Source: Xanthobacteraceae bacterium | GTDB taxonomy: Bacteria > Pseudomonadota > Alphaproteobacteria > Rhizobiales > Xanthobacteraceae | Reading direction: 5' to 3' | Assembly: GCA_024508855.1 (NCBI GenBank) | Contig: JANINJ010000045.1 | Span: 238,079-302,078 of the forward strand | DNA length: 64,000 nucleotides | In this document: positions 24,211 to 32,528 of the stretch, in pieces | Layout: every line of letters starts with the position of its first letter | Numbering within the stretch: the first letter of the stretch is position 1 | Position numbers and translations under genes: made by a program | Notes under the pieces: generated by a model | Seen by the model: only the letters and a program-made list of their open reading frames with translations | The model's database searches: none | Told to the model about the DNA's origin: nothing

Positions 24211-25017
24211 TCAGCGATTTCTATATACGGGTTTGCGTTTTTCCATGAAGGCGCGGATACCTTCGCTGAAATCTTCCGAGCGGCTGCACAGCACCTGATT
24301 GCGATCCTCCATGGCGATCGCGGCTTCGATCGAGCCGGCATCGACGCTCATGTTGAGGCACTCCTTCGACAGCCGCAATCCCACCGGAGAGGCGGTCAGC
24401 ATTGCATCGATGTAAGGCTCTGCTGCAGCTTCGAGTTGCCCCTCCTCGACGACGTCGGAAACGAGCCCGACCGCCAGCGCGCGTTCTGCATCGATGAAGC
24501 GGCCGGTGAGGATCAACTCAGACGCCACCGACACGCCGACGAGGCGCGGCAAAAAGTAGCTGGTGCCGATGTCGCAGCCGCCGAGGCCGAGCTTGATGAA
24601 GGCGCAGTTCATGCGCGCGCCTTTTGCCGCGATACGGATATCCGACGCCAGCGCCAGCGCAAAACCACCGCCCGCCGCGGCACCTTGAATGAGCGAGACG
24701 ATCGGCTGCGGACAGCGCCGCATCAGCATCACGATGTCGGCGATGCGCCGCTGCGAATCCAGCGACTCGGTGACGCCGGGCGGCTCCTGCTGCCCGGCGC
24801 GGCGCTTCATCGCCGATTTCAGGTCGAGCCCGGCACAGAACGCCTTGCCCGCGCCCTTCAGCAACACGACGCGGGTCGTGCGATTGCGCTGCAGCTGTCC
24901 GAAATAGTCGTTGAGCGCGTCGATCAATGTCGAGTCGAGCGCATTGAGGCTGTCGGGACGGTTGAGCGTGACCCGGTCGAGGCCGTCGTCATGCTCGATC
25001 AGCAGCGGCTTGGTCAC
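24211..25017 (-). CDS. Enoyl-CoA hydratase/isomerase family protein (atypical active site)
   Basis: 268-residue crotonase-fold protein. GKAFCAGLDLKSAM and QGAAAGGGFALALASDIRIA give the oxyanion hole. The two hydratase glutamates are missing: the first site reads GGGFALA and the second IKLGLGGCDIGTSY, with Asp in a GCDIG context that is common in crotonases of terpenoid or steroid-type clusters. The gene sits between the ligase (66 bases downstream) and the SDR (upstream). Hydration of a bulky enoyl-CoA or double-bond shift are both possible. Confidence 0.9.
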   Translation of the reverse strand: MTKPLLIEHDDGLDRVTLNRPDSLNALDSTLIDALNDYFGQLQRNRTTRVVLLKGAGKAFCAGLDLKSAMKRRAGQQEPPGVTESLDSQRRIADIVMLMRRCPQPIVSLIQGAAAGGGFALALASDIRIAAKGARMNCAFIKLGLGGCDIGTSYFLPRLVGVSVASELILTGRFIDAERALAVGLVSDVVEEGQLEAAAEPYIDAMLTASPVGLRLSKECLNMSVDAGSIEAAIAMEDRNQVLCSRSEDFSEGIRAFMEKRKPVYRNR

Positions 25018-25047
25018 GTACGCACTCCCTACTCGTTATATTAAACT

Positions 25048-25072
25048 GTCGTCCCCGCGACGCGGGGACGAC
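25048..25072. repeat. Perfect 25-bp palindromic repeat, family B
   Basis: 12-bp perfect arms (GTCGTCCCCGCG and CGCGGGGACGAC) around a single A, in the 78-base gap between the SDR stop and the crotonase start on the minus strand. It may be an RNA processing or stabilising hairpin in the polycistronic message. Symmetry is direct; function is inference. Confidence 0.75.
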
Positions 25073-25095
25073 ATAGTCGAGCATCGTACGGTCGA

Positions 25096-25857
25096 CTACC
25101 GCGGCGCCATGCGGATCGCGCCGTCGAGACGGATGGTCTCGCCGTTCAGCATCGGGTTCTCAACGATATGGACCGCGAGGTTACCGTATTCCGAAGCATC
25201 GCCCAGCCGGGCCGGATGCGGCACCTGCGCGCCGAGGCTCTTGCGGGCTTCCTCGTTGAGGCCCATCAGCAGCGGCGTCAGGAACAGGCCGGGCGCGATG
25301 GTGTTGACGCGAATGCGATGCTGCGCGAGGTCGCGCGCCGCAGGCAGGGTCAGGCCGACCACGCCGCCCTTCGAAGCCGAATAGGCGATCTGGCCGATCT
25401 GGCCTTCATACGCCGCGACCGACGCGGTGTTGATGATCACGCCGCGCTCCTCGCCAACCGGCTCGGCCGGGATCAGGCGTTCCGAGAACAGCCGCAGCAC
25501 ATTGAAGGTGCCGATCAGGTTGACGTTGATGATGCGCGCGAACTTCGCCAGCGGATAGGTGGTGCCGTCCTTGCTGACGATGCGCTGCGAACCGCCGATG
25601 CCGGCGCAGTTCATCAGCACGCGGGCAACGCCATGCGTTGCCTCGGCCTTGGCGATCGCCGCCTTGACCTGTTCCTCGTCGGTGACGTCGGCATTAAGCG
25701 CAACGCCCTTCACCTCGGCAGCAATCTTCTCGGCGTTTTCCTTGCTCTGGTCGAGCACGCCGATCTTGGCACCCTTGGCCGCCATGGCCCGCGCCGTCGC
25801 GGCACCGAGACCCGAACCACCGCCGGTGATAATGACGGCAACGTCTTTCAACTGCAT
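25096..25857 (-). CDS. SDR 3-hydroxyacyl-CoA dehydrogenase (HSD10/type II-like)
   Basis: 253-residue short-chain dehydrogenase. The NAD-binding motif is [19 protein letters not shown], the catalytic set is Ser146, Tyr159 and Lys163 (YSASKGG), and the C-terminal substrate loop and ending are ordinary. The [18 protein letters not shown] start and [14 protein letters not shown] block match type II 3-hydroxyacyl-CoA dehydrogenases. It would oxidise the 3-hydroxyacyl-CoA made by the neighbouring crotonase to the 3-ketoacyl-CoA cleaved by the thiolase at 26742. It is the first enzyme gene on the minus strand after the TetR gene. Confidence 0.93.
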   Translation of the reverse strand: MQLKDVAVIITGGGSGLGAATARAMAAKGAKIGVLDQSKENAEKIAAEVKGVALNADVTDEEQVKAAIAKAEATHGVARVLMNCAGIGGSQRIVSKDGTTYPLAKFARIINVNLIGTFNVLRLFSERLIPAEPVGEERGVIINTASVAAYEGQIGQIAYSASKGGVVGLTLPAARDLAQHRIRVNTIAPGLFLTPLLMGLNEEARKSLGAQVPHPARLGDASEYGNLAVHIVENPMLNGETIRLDGAIRMAPR

Positions 25858-25938
25858 GAGATAGCCTTTCTGTCAGGAGAGTTTGAGGGTTTGGAATTCG
25901 AGGATCGAACCAGGAATCGAACGGTGTCGCGGCAATCG

Positions 25939-26619
25939 CTATTGCCGCACGGCCTCCACGGCACGCTCCGCCGGCGCGATCAACAGACCGCCGAGCAGCA
26001 TCGCATCCATATGGGCCACGAATTGCCGGCAGACCTCGTCGGTCACCGGCCCGACGCCGGCCGCGCGCGAGATCGCGTGGCGTCCGAAGAACAGATGATC
26101 GCAGGCGCCGATCAAGCTGGTGTAGAACAGCACCGGATCGACCTCGCGGAATTCGCCTGCCGCCACGCCTTCCGCCAACAGCCGGCGATGAAAGTCGAGC
26201 AGCGGTGCGACGAAGAACTTGGAAACGTCATCGGCCGCCCTCGCGCTGCTCTCGTGCAACAGCAGATGGATCAGCCGGTTCATATAGGGAAAGCGATAAT
26301 AGGCCTTGATGATGCCGGCAATGTGCAGCTTCAGCTTCGCGGTCGGCGGGATCGGCTGCGCCAGCAGATATTCCAGCCCGGAAATCTCGGTGGCGGCGTC
26401 ACGTGCCAGGAGGGTCAGCAACAGCCCCTCCTTATTGCCGAAATGATATTTCACCAGCGCCGCGTTGACGCCGGACTGCTGCGCGATGTCGCTCAGCGAC
26501 ACGTCGATCGAACTGCGTGCGATCATCAGTTCGCTCGCTGCCTCGAGCAGTTTCTCGGCAGTGGGATTCTTCGCCGCGGCGGCGCGGTTGCTGTCAGCGG
26601 TATTTAGATGCGGAGCCAT
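25939..26619 (-). CDS. TetR family regulator of the beta-oxidation cluster
   Basis: 226-residue TetR protein. The HTH lies at about residues 20-65 (LLEAASELMIARSSIDVSLS, QQSGVNAALVKYHFGNKEG). The C-terminal domain (about 90-215) is long and helical with RFPYMNRLIHLLLHESS and LFYTSLIGACDHLFFG, typical of acyl-CoA or fatty-acid-responsive repressors. The gene is first on the minus strand and diverges from the thiolase gene. The 122-base space between them contains the 18-bp imperfect palindrome at 26657-26674. It probably represses the SDR-to-nitroreductase genes and the thiolase/ligase genes, lifted by a pathway CoA ester (inference). Confidence 0.9.
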   Translation of the reverse strand: MAPHLNTADSNRAAAAKNPTAEKLLEAASELMIARSSIDVSLSDIAQQSGVNAALVKYHFGNKEGLLLTLLARDAATEISGLEYLLAQPIPPTAKLKLHIAGIIKAYYRFPYMNRLIHLLLHESSARAADDVSKFFVAPLLDFHRRLLAEGVAAGEFREVDPVLFYTSLIGACDHLFFGRHAISRAAGVGPVTDEVCRQFVAHMDAMLLGGLLIAPAERAVEAVRQ

Positions 26620-26656
26620 GCATCCAGATAACCCTAGGATGCGACGGCGCTCAAGT

Positions 26657-26674
26657 GTTAATTGATCGATTGAC
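26657..26674. promoter_or_regulatory. Probable TetR operator in the divergent promoter
   Basis: The 18-base sequence GTTAATTGATCGATTGAC matches its own reverse complement at 14 of 18 positions. It lies 38 bases upstream of the TetR start and 67 bases upstream of the thiolase start, so a bound repressor could shut both promoters. Its length and symmetry fit a TetR dimer site. Confidence 0.55.
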
Positions 26675-26741
26675 TAAAACCATCCTCATCCCTTAAATCG
26701 CCGCCATCCATCACAACCGGCATCATTCAGGGAGATCACAT

Positions 26742-27917
26742 ATGGCCGAGGCCTATATCGTCGCCACCGCCCGTACCGCAGGCGGCCGCAAGGGAGGACG
26801 TCTCGCAGGCTGGCATCCGGCCGATCTCGCGGCATCGGTGCTGGACTCGCTGGTCGAGCGCACCGGCGTCGACCCGGCGCAGGTCGAAGACGTCATCATG
26901 GGCTGCGTCGGCCAGGCCGGCGAGCAGGCCACCAACATCGCGCGCAATGCGGTGCTCGCCTCCAAGCTGCCGGAAAGCGTTCCCGCCACCTCGATCGACC
27001 GCCAGTGCGGCTCCTCGCAGCAGGCGCTGCATTTCGCCGCGCAGGCGGTGATGGCCGGCTCCATGGACGTCGTGATCGCCGCCGGTGTCGAGAGCATGAC
27101 CCGCGTGCCGATGGGCTCGCCCAGCATTCTCGCCGCCAAGGCCGGGCTCGGTACCTACAAGAGCCCGAACATGGAAAAGCGCTATCCCAACATCCAGTTC
27201 AGCCAGTTCACCGGCGCGGAAATGATGGCGCAGAAGTACGGCCTGTCGAAGGACGAACTCGACGAGTACTCCTACAACAGCCACCAGAAGGCGATTGCCG
27301 CGACCCAGGCCGGCAAGTTCAAGGACGAAATCGTTCCGCTCCAAATCACCCGCGCCGATGGCTCGACCGACACCCATCACATCGACGAAGGCATCCGCTT
27401 CGATGCGACGCTCGACGGCATCAAGGGCGTCAAGCTGATCAACGAGAACGGTGGCAAGCTCACCGCCGCCAGCGCCAGCCAGATCTGCGACGGCGCATCC
27501 GGCGTCATGATCGTCAATGAAAAGGGCCTCAAGGCGCTGGGCGTCAAGCCGCTGGCGCGTGTCCATCACATGACCATGATCGGCGGCGATCCAGTCATCA
27601 TGCTCGAAGCACCGCTGCCCGCGACCAAGCGTGCGCTGGAGAAGGCCGGCATGAGCATCGACGACATCGACCTGTTCGAAGTCAACGAAGCCTTCGCCTC
27701 GGTTCCGACGGCATGGCTGAAATACACCGGCGCCGATCCGACCCGGCTCAACGTCAACGGCGGCGCTATCGCACTCGGTCATCCCTTGGGAGGTTCGGGC
27801 ACCAAGCTGATGACGACGCTCGTCAACGCACTCCAGCAGAACAACAAGCGTTACGGCCTGCAGACCATGTGCGAAGGCGGCGGTATGGCCAACGTGACCA
27901 TCGTCGAGCGGCTGTAA
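26742..27917 (+). CDS. Acetyl-CoA acetyltransferase / 3-ketoacyl-CoA thiolase
   Basis: 391-residue thiolase of normal length. The nucleophile is Cys89 in DRQCGSSQQALHFAAQ, the active-site His is His347 in ALGHPLGGSG, and the second Cys is Cys377 in MCEGGGMANVT. It should thiolytically cleave 3-ketoacyl-CoA with CoASH to shorten the chain. The ATG has GGGAG about 8 bases upstream. It is divergent from the TetR gene and followed by a CoA ligase 176 bases downstream, after a palindromic repeat. Confidence 0.95.
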   Translation: MAEAYIVATARTAGGRKGGRLAGWHPADLAASVLDSLVERTGVDPAQVEDVIMGCVGQAGEQATNIARNAVLASKLPESVPATSIDRQCGSSQQALHFAAQAVMAGSMDVVIAAGVESMTRVPMGSPSILAAKAGLGTYKSPNMEKRYPNIQFSQFTGAEMMAQKYGLSKDELDEYSYNSHQKAIAATQAGKFKDEIVPLQITRADGSTDTHHIDEGIRFDATLDGIKGVKLINENGGKLTAASASQICDGASGVMIVNEKGLKALGVKPLARVHHMTMIGGDPVIMLEAPLPATKRALEKAGMSIDDIDLFEVNEAFASVPTAWLKYTGADPTRLNVNGGAIALGHPLGGSGTKLMTTLVNALQQNNKRYGLQTMCEGGGMANVTIVERL

Positions 27918-27933
27918 AAGCAACAAGACCGCT

Positions 27934-28007
27934 GTCATCCCGGCCAAGCGCACTTCGCGCGCGAGCCCCAACAGGCACAACGTCGTCCCCGCGAAGGCGG
28001 GGATGAC
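27934..28007. repeat. Palindromic intergenic repeat, family B
   Basis: A 74-bp element bounded by GTCATCC and GGATGAC, containing an inner CGCGCGCG-rich stretch and GTCCCCGC/GCGGGG arms. It lies between the thiolase and the ligase genes on the plus strand, where it could moderate transcription into the ligase. It is related to the palindromes at 20996-21015 and 25048-25072. Confidence 0.65.
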
Positions 28008-28093
28008 GGCCGATAATCTGTCTACCGCAACACGCCTAACCAGCAGAGCGGACCAATCCGCCAGCCCCCCATCGGAAACGCCCAAGGAGTCTC

Positions 28094-29629
28094 ATGACCC
28101 ACCCGTCGCACTACGCAAAAACGCAGCCCGACAAGATCGCGTACCAGATGGCGGGGACCGGCAAGGCAATCACCTATCGCGAGCTGGACGACCTCTCGAA
28201 CCAGGGCGCTCAGCTCTTTCGCTCGCTGGGCCTGCAGGCCGGCGACCACATCGCACTCCTGATGGAAAACCGGCTGGCGTTCATGGAAATCTGCTGGGCA
28301 GCGCAGCGCAGCGGACTCTATTACACCGCGATCAGCCGTTACCTGACGCAGGACGAGATCGACTACATCGTCAAGGATTGCGGCGCGAAGGTCGTGGTCA
28401 CGTCGCCGAAATGCGCCGCGCAGATTTCCGGACTCCTCAGCAAAGGACCCGACGCACCGATCTTCTACATGATCGACGAACCGGAGCCGGGCTTCCGCTC
28501 CTGGGACAAGGAGATCGCGCAACAGCCGGCCAAGCCGATCGCCGACGAAGTCGCGGGCTATGACATGCTGTACTCGTCCGGCACCACCGGACGGCCGAAA
28601 GGCATCAAGCGCGCCCATGAGCACGGCCCTATCGACGTGCCGAATCCATTCCTGAAACTGCTCTGCGCCACCATGTGCGGCATGGGACAGGACAGCATCT
28701 ATCTGTCGCCGACGCCGCTCTATCACGCGGCTCCGCTGCGCTTCAATATGATGGCGATCACGCTCGGCGGCACTTCGGTCATCATGGAGCATTTCGACGC
28801 CGAGGATTTCCTGCGGCTGGTCGAGAAGCACAAGATCACGCAGTCGCAACTGGTGCCGACCATGTTCGTGCGCATGCTCAAGCTGCCCGACGAAGTGCGC
28901 GCCAAATATGACGTCTCGACGCTGAAAGGCGCCGTCCACGCCGCAGCGCCCTGCCCGGTCGACGTCAAGGCGAAAATGATCGAGTGGTGGGGACCGGTTC
29001 TGATCGAATATTACGCCGGCTCCGAAGGCAACGGCGTCACGGTCTCGAACTCCCAGCAATGGCTCAGCCATCGCGGCACCGTCGGCAAGGCGGTGGTCGG
29101 CTCGGTCAAGATTCTCGACGAGGAAGGCAACGAGCGGCCAACAGGCGAAATCGGCACGGTGTATTTCGCCGACGCGCCGGTATTCACCTATCACAACGAT
29201 CCAGAGAAGACGCAGCGCGCCTTCAACGACAAAGGCTGGTCGACGCTCGGCGACGTCGGCTATCTCGACGCCGAAGGCTTCCTCTATCTCACCGACCGCA
29301 AGTCCTACATGATCATTTCCGGCGGGGTGAACATCTATCCGCAGGAAACCGAGGATGTGCTGATCACCCATGCCAAGGTCGCCGACGTCGCAGTGTTCGG
29401 CGTGCCGAACGAAGAGATGGGAGAAGAGGTCAAGGCGGTGGTGCAGCCGCACGACATGGCCCGCGCGGGCAAGGAGCTGGAAGCCGAACTGATCGCGTTC
29501 TGCCGCCAGCACCTGTCGCCAATCAAATGCCCGAAGAGCATCGACTTCGCCGCCGAACTGCCGCGCACGCCCACCGGTAAGCTGGTGAAGCGTCACCTGC
29601 GCGACAAGTATTGGCCGAAGAAGGCGTAA
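28094..29629 (+). CDS. AMP-dependent acyl-CoA synthetase, FadD type
   Basis: 511-residue acyl-CoA synthetase. The P-loop is YSSGTTGRPKGIKR, the acyl-AMP region YYAGSEGNG, the hinge YLTDRKSYMIISGG, and the catalytic Lys near the C-terminus is in PRTPTGKLVKRHLR. It should activate a medium- or long-chain or cyclic carboxylic acid. AAGGAG precedes the ATG at 6-7 bases. It lies downstream of the thiolase and ends at a bidirectional terminator. With the ligase at 22271 this cluster has two activating enzymes, suggesting entry of two acids or of one acid and a degradation product (inference). Confidence 0.92.
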   Translation: MTHPSHYAKTQPDKIAYQMAGTGKAITYRELDDLSNQGAQLFRSLGLQAGDHIALLMENRLAFMEICWAAQRSGLYYTAISRYLTQDEIDYIVKDCGAKVVVTSPKCAAQISGLLSKGPDAPIFYMIDEPEPGFRSWDKEIAQQPAKPIADEVAGYDMLYSSGTTGRPKGIKRAHEHGPIDVPNPFLKLLCATMCGMGQDSIYLSPTPLYHAAPLRFNMMAITLGGTSVIMEHFDAEDFLRLVEKHKITQSQLVPTMFVRMLKLPDEVRAKYDVSTLKGAVHAAAPCPVDVKAKMIEWWGPVLIEYYAGSEGNGVTVSNSQQWLSHRGTVGKAVVGSVKILDEEGNERPTGEIGTVYFADAPVFTYHNDPEKTQRAFNDKGWSTLGDVGYLDAEGFLYLTDRKSYMIISGGVNIYPQETEDVLITHAKVADVAVFGVPNEEMGEEVKAVVQPHDMARAGKELEAELIAFCRQHLSPIKCPKSIDFAAELPRTPTGKLVKRHLRDKYWPKKA

Positions 29630-29660
29630 CCGGTTCAGCATCGGTCAGCGGCAACGAAGC

Positions 29661-29743
29661 GTCATGGCCGGACTTGTTCCGGCCATCCACGTTCTTGTTA
29701 TGGCAAAGACGTGGATACCCGCGGACAAGCGCGGGCATGACGC
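29661..29743. repeat. Palindromic intergenic repeat, family A copy 2
   Basis: An 83-bp element bounded by CGTCATG and CATGACG with internal GGCCGG/CCGGCC and CCCGCG/CGCGGG hairpins. It follows the ligase stop and sits before a terminator hairpin, in the gap between the ligase and PRC-barrel genes. Confidence 0.8.
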
Positions 29744-29777
29744 GCCAGTGACCCGCAACTGTCTCATTGCACAACAA

Positions 29778-29804
29778 GAAAGCCCGCCATCACGGCGGGC
29801 TTTC
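29778..29804. terminator. Bidirectional intrinsic terminator
   Basis: An 11-bp stem GAAAGCCCGCC / GGCGGGCTTTC around ATCAC, followed by CTTT on the plus strand and preceded by an A-rich run on the opposite side. It lies between the convergent ligase (plus, ending 29629) and PRC-barrel (minus, ending 29845) genes, so it can serve both. Confidence 0.85.
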
Positions 29805-29844
29805 CTTTACGCAACTCACGCAACGCAACTCAACGCTACTCCAC

Positions 29845-30207
29845 TCACACCATCGGCACGCCGTAATAATCGTTCACCTGCCGATAGCGGCCGGTGTCGC
29901 CCCAATTCCATTCGGAATCGTCGGCATATTTCGGCGCGCCCTTGAGCTGATCCTCGGTGATCATGGTCTGATAGCCGCCGAGCTCGGTATTGTACTTGAG
30001 CGATTGCCATGGCAGCGGATAGTGGTCGTTGCCGACGCCGAGAAAACCGCCGAAGCCAAGCACCGCATACGATACCTTGCCGCTGGGCTTGTCGATCATC
30101 ACGCGCTCGATGGAACCGATCTTCTCGCCATCCGCGCCATAGACGTTGGTGCCTTCGACCTTGTCGCTGCCGATCAGGTTGCCTTGTTCCTTCGCTTCGA
30201 TACCCAT
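29845..30207 (-). CDS. PRC-barrel domain protein
   Basis: 120-residue protein with a PRC-barrel motif: SDKVEGTNVYGADGEKIGSI, VMIDKPSGKVSYAVLGFGG and HYPLPWQSLKYNTELGGY. PRC-barrel proteins are small cytoplasmic or envelope-associated proteins, often stress-linked. The ATG at 30207 has GGAGGAA at 6 bases, and the longer open frame to 30426 is not used because it would run through a promoter region divergent from the hydrolase at 30311. No partner gene is obvious. Confidence 0.88.
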   Translation of the reverse strand: MGIEAKEQGNLIGSDKVEGTNVYGADGEKIGSIERVMIDKPSGKVSYAVLGFGGFLGVGNDHYPLPWQSLKYNTELGGYQTMITEDQLKGAPKYADDSEWNWGDTGRYRQVNDYYGVPMV

Positions 30208-30310
30208 GTGATTCCTCCGTGGATTGAGTTGAATCAACAGGTGGTCACGGCAATCGTTCCTGTGGTCAAATGTGTACAAACGCCGCGCGCCATCAGGTCG
30301 GATTCGAACC

Positions 30311-31468
30311 ATGTCATTGAACACATCGCTGCCCGAGATTCCGCTTCCCGCAGGCATCCGTTCGCGCTTCGTCGATGGCATCAACGGCCTCACCATGCAC
30401 GTGCTCGAAGCCGGATATGAAACCAAGGGCCGGCCATGCGTGCTGCTGCTGCACGGTTTCCCGGAATTGGCCTATAGCTGGCGCAAGGTGATGCCGGCGC
30501 TCGCGGCCGCGGGCTATCACGTCATCGCACCGGACCAGCGCGGTTATGGCCGCACCACCGGATCGGATGCAAGTTACGACGGCGACCTGCATCCGTTCCG
30601 GTTGATGAACCTGGTGCGCGATGCGCTGGGGCTGGTATTCGCGTTCGGCTATCGCAGCGTCGATGCGGTGGTCGGCCACGACTTCGGTGCCATCGTCGCG
30701 CCGTGGTGTGCGCTGTCGCGGCCCGACGTATTCCGCTCGGTCGTGCTGATGAGCGCGCCGTTCGCGGGCCCGCCGCCGCTGCCGTTCGATATCGTGGACA
30801 AACCGGTCAGCACGCCCGCAGATCCGGTGCATCGCGATCTCGTGAACCTGCCGCGACCGCGCAAGCATTACCAGTGGTACTACTCGACGCGCGAGGCCAA
30901 CGCCGACATGCACGGCGCCCCGCAGGGCCTGCACGATTTCCTGCGCGCCTATTATCACCACAAGAGCGCGGACTGGAAAGGCAATGCGCCATTTCCGCTG
31001 CAGGCATGGAATGCAACCGAACTGGCGAAACTGCCGACCTATTACGTGATGGACCGCGACAAGACCATGGCACAAACAGTGGCCGAGGAAATGCCGACCG
31101 CAGCGCAGATCGCGGCCAATCGCTGGCTACCCGAAAGCGAACTGACATTCTACAGCGACGAATATCAACGCACCGGATTTCAGGGCGGCCTGCAATGGTA
31201 TCGCTGCGGCACGTCCGGCGTGAACACACCGGACCTCGAAATCTTCTCGGGCCGCAGCATCGACGTGCCCTCGTGCTTCATCGCCGGCCGGCAGGACTGG
31301 GGCATCTATCAGCGCCCCGGCGCCATCGAAGCCATGCAATCGACCGCGTGCAGCAACATGCTCGGCTGCCACCTGATCGAGGGTGCCGGCCACTGGGTGC
31401 AACAGGAACAGCCGGAAGAAGTGAACCGGCTGCTGCTGCAATTTCTGCAGCGGGCCGCGACGTCATGA
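30311..31468 (+). CDS. Alpha/beta hydrolase, epoxide-hydrolase-like
   Basis: 385-residue alpha/beta hydrolase, somewhat longer than soluble epoxide hydrolases. The oxyanion HGFPE is in LLLHGFPELAYSW, the nucleophile Asp in VVGHDFGAIVAPW, and a histidine in GAGHWVQQEQPEE closes the triad. The long lid region carries KHYQWYYSTREAN and further tyrosines that may activate the epoxide. It should hydrolyse an epoxide to a diol or a similar ester-type substrate. The ATG at 30311 is chosen over an upstream ATG at 30272 because the homologous part begins here; no strong ribosome site is visible for either. Confidence 0.82.
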   Translation: MSLNTSLPEIPLPAGIRSRFVDGINGLTMHVLEAGYETKGRPCVLLLHGFPELAYSWRKVMPALAAAGYHVIAPDQRGYGRTTGSDASYDGDLHPFRLMNLVRDALGLVFAFGYRSVDAVVGHDFGAIVAPWCALSRPDVFRSVVLMSAPFAGPPPLPFDIVDKPVSTPADPVHRDLVNLPRPRKHYQWYYSTREANADMHGAPQGLHDFLRAYYHHKSADWKGNAPFPLQAWNATELAKLPTYYVMDRDKTMAQTVAEEMPTAAQIAANRWLPESELTFYSDEYQRTGFQGGLQWYRCGTSGVNTPDLEIFSGRSIDVPSCFIAGRQDWGIYQRPGAIEAMQSTACSNMLGCHLIEGAGHWVQQEQPEEVNRLLLQFLQRAATS

Positions 31469-31580
31469 CACTGTGACCGCATTGCGCAGCCGCGTGCTTG
31501 ACGAATGTCGCAACGTCGCCTCATGCTGATCCAGCCTCGTGGTTGAAACAGTCGCTCTAGGTTTTGCGTTGTAGATCAGG

Positions 31581-32423
31581 ATGATGAAGTTCCGGCAGTT
31601 CTTGGATCCCGGCACCGCCGCATCGCTGGTCGGCCACGCTGCGGCGCTGGCGCTGATCCTGGTGTTCGCGGGCATTCGTCCATTCAATTCCGAGAGCGCA
31701 CAGGCCATCACCGTCGATCTCGTCACCCCCGACGAGGTCAAGCCACCGGCCAAGGACGAGACACCGCCGCCGCCCGAGCCAAAACTACCCGACCTCGACC
31801 TGAAGCAGTCCCTCGACAAGCCCGATGCGGCACAGCAACCGCCGCCGCCCCAACCCGCGGCCGAGCAGCAGCCCGCTCCGCCACCGCCCGCTCCGAAGCC
31901 GCCGACGCCGCCGCCGACGCAGGCGCAAACGCCGCAAAACGAGAGTCAGCAGGCGGCCGCACCCGCGCAGCAACCCGCGCCGCCTGTACCACCAACGCCA
32001 ACACCTGCGTTCAAGCCGCCGGAGCCCGATCTCGCCGTCAAATATGGCATCAATCTCGGCTTGCCCGATGCACCCAGCAAAAACGATTTCGACGATACGG
32101 CTTTCAAGGCGGCGAAGATCGCTTCCACCGACATCGAGGCTTTCCGCCGTCATCTGAAAACCTGCTCGGCGATGCCGGACACCATTTCCGCGGCGGATGA
32201 CGTGTGGATCAAATTGCGAGCGACGTTCACAACCGACGGGCGGCTCGCCACCGCGCCGATCCTGATCGAAGGAAAGGCATCACCCAAGGCGCTTGCGCTG
32301 GCGAATTCCGCCATCGCTGCGCTGCAAGCATGCCAGCCTTACGCGATGCTGCCGGCGGATAAATACAATGAGTGGAAAGTTCTCGACCTGGAATTTTCGC
32401 CGAAGGATTTCAATCACGGTTAG
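31581..32423 (+). CDS. TonB/TolA-like proline-rich envelope protein
   Basis: 280-residue protein. A short cytoplasmic start is followed by one membrane span (ASLVGHAAALALILVFAG), then a proline-rich stretch of about 90 residues (PPPPEPKLPDLDL and PPAPKPPTPPPTQAQ), then a folded C-terminal domain with AFRRHLKTCSAMPDTISA and LRATFTTDGRLATAPIL. This is the TonB/TolA layout: inner-membrane anchor, periplasm-spanning arm and C-terminal domain, probably linking membrane energy to an outer-membrane partner. No ExbB/ExbD gene is adjacent. Either ATG (31581 or 31584) could start it. Confidence 0.8.
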   Translation: MMKFRQFLDPGTAASLVGHAAALALILVFAGIRPFNSESAQAITVDLVTPDEVKPPAKDETPPPPEPKLPDLDLKQSLDKPDAAQQPPPPQPAAEQQPAPPPPAPKPPTPPPTQAQTPQNESQQAAAPAQQPAPPVPPTPTPAFKPPEPDLAVKYGINLGLPDAPSKNDFDDTAFKAAKIASTDIEAFRRHLKTCSAMPDTISAADDVWIKLRATFTTDGRLATAPILIEGKASPKALALANSAIAALQACQPYAMLPADKYNEWKVLDLEFSPKDFNHG

Positions 32424-32528
32424 CAATTGCGTCGCCTCCGCGACGCTTTGCATGCAAGCGCGTTCTTGCATGTCACGTCGGAACTGAGCATCATCCGCTT
32501 TCCCGCGCCACACTCACAGGAGACGATC

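Noticed and set aside
25168-26607. A 479-codon plus-strand frame
   Set aside because: Antisense of the SDR and TetR genes, both with clear motifs on the other strand.
28022-29641. A 539-codon minus-strand frame
   Set aside because: Antisense of the acyl-CoA synthetase; the sense frame carries the P-loop and catalytic Lys.
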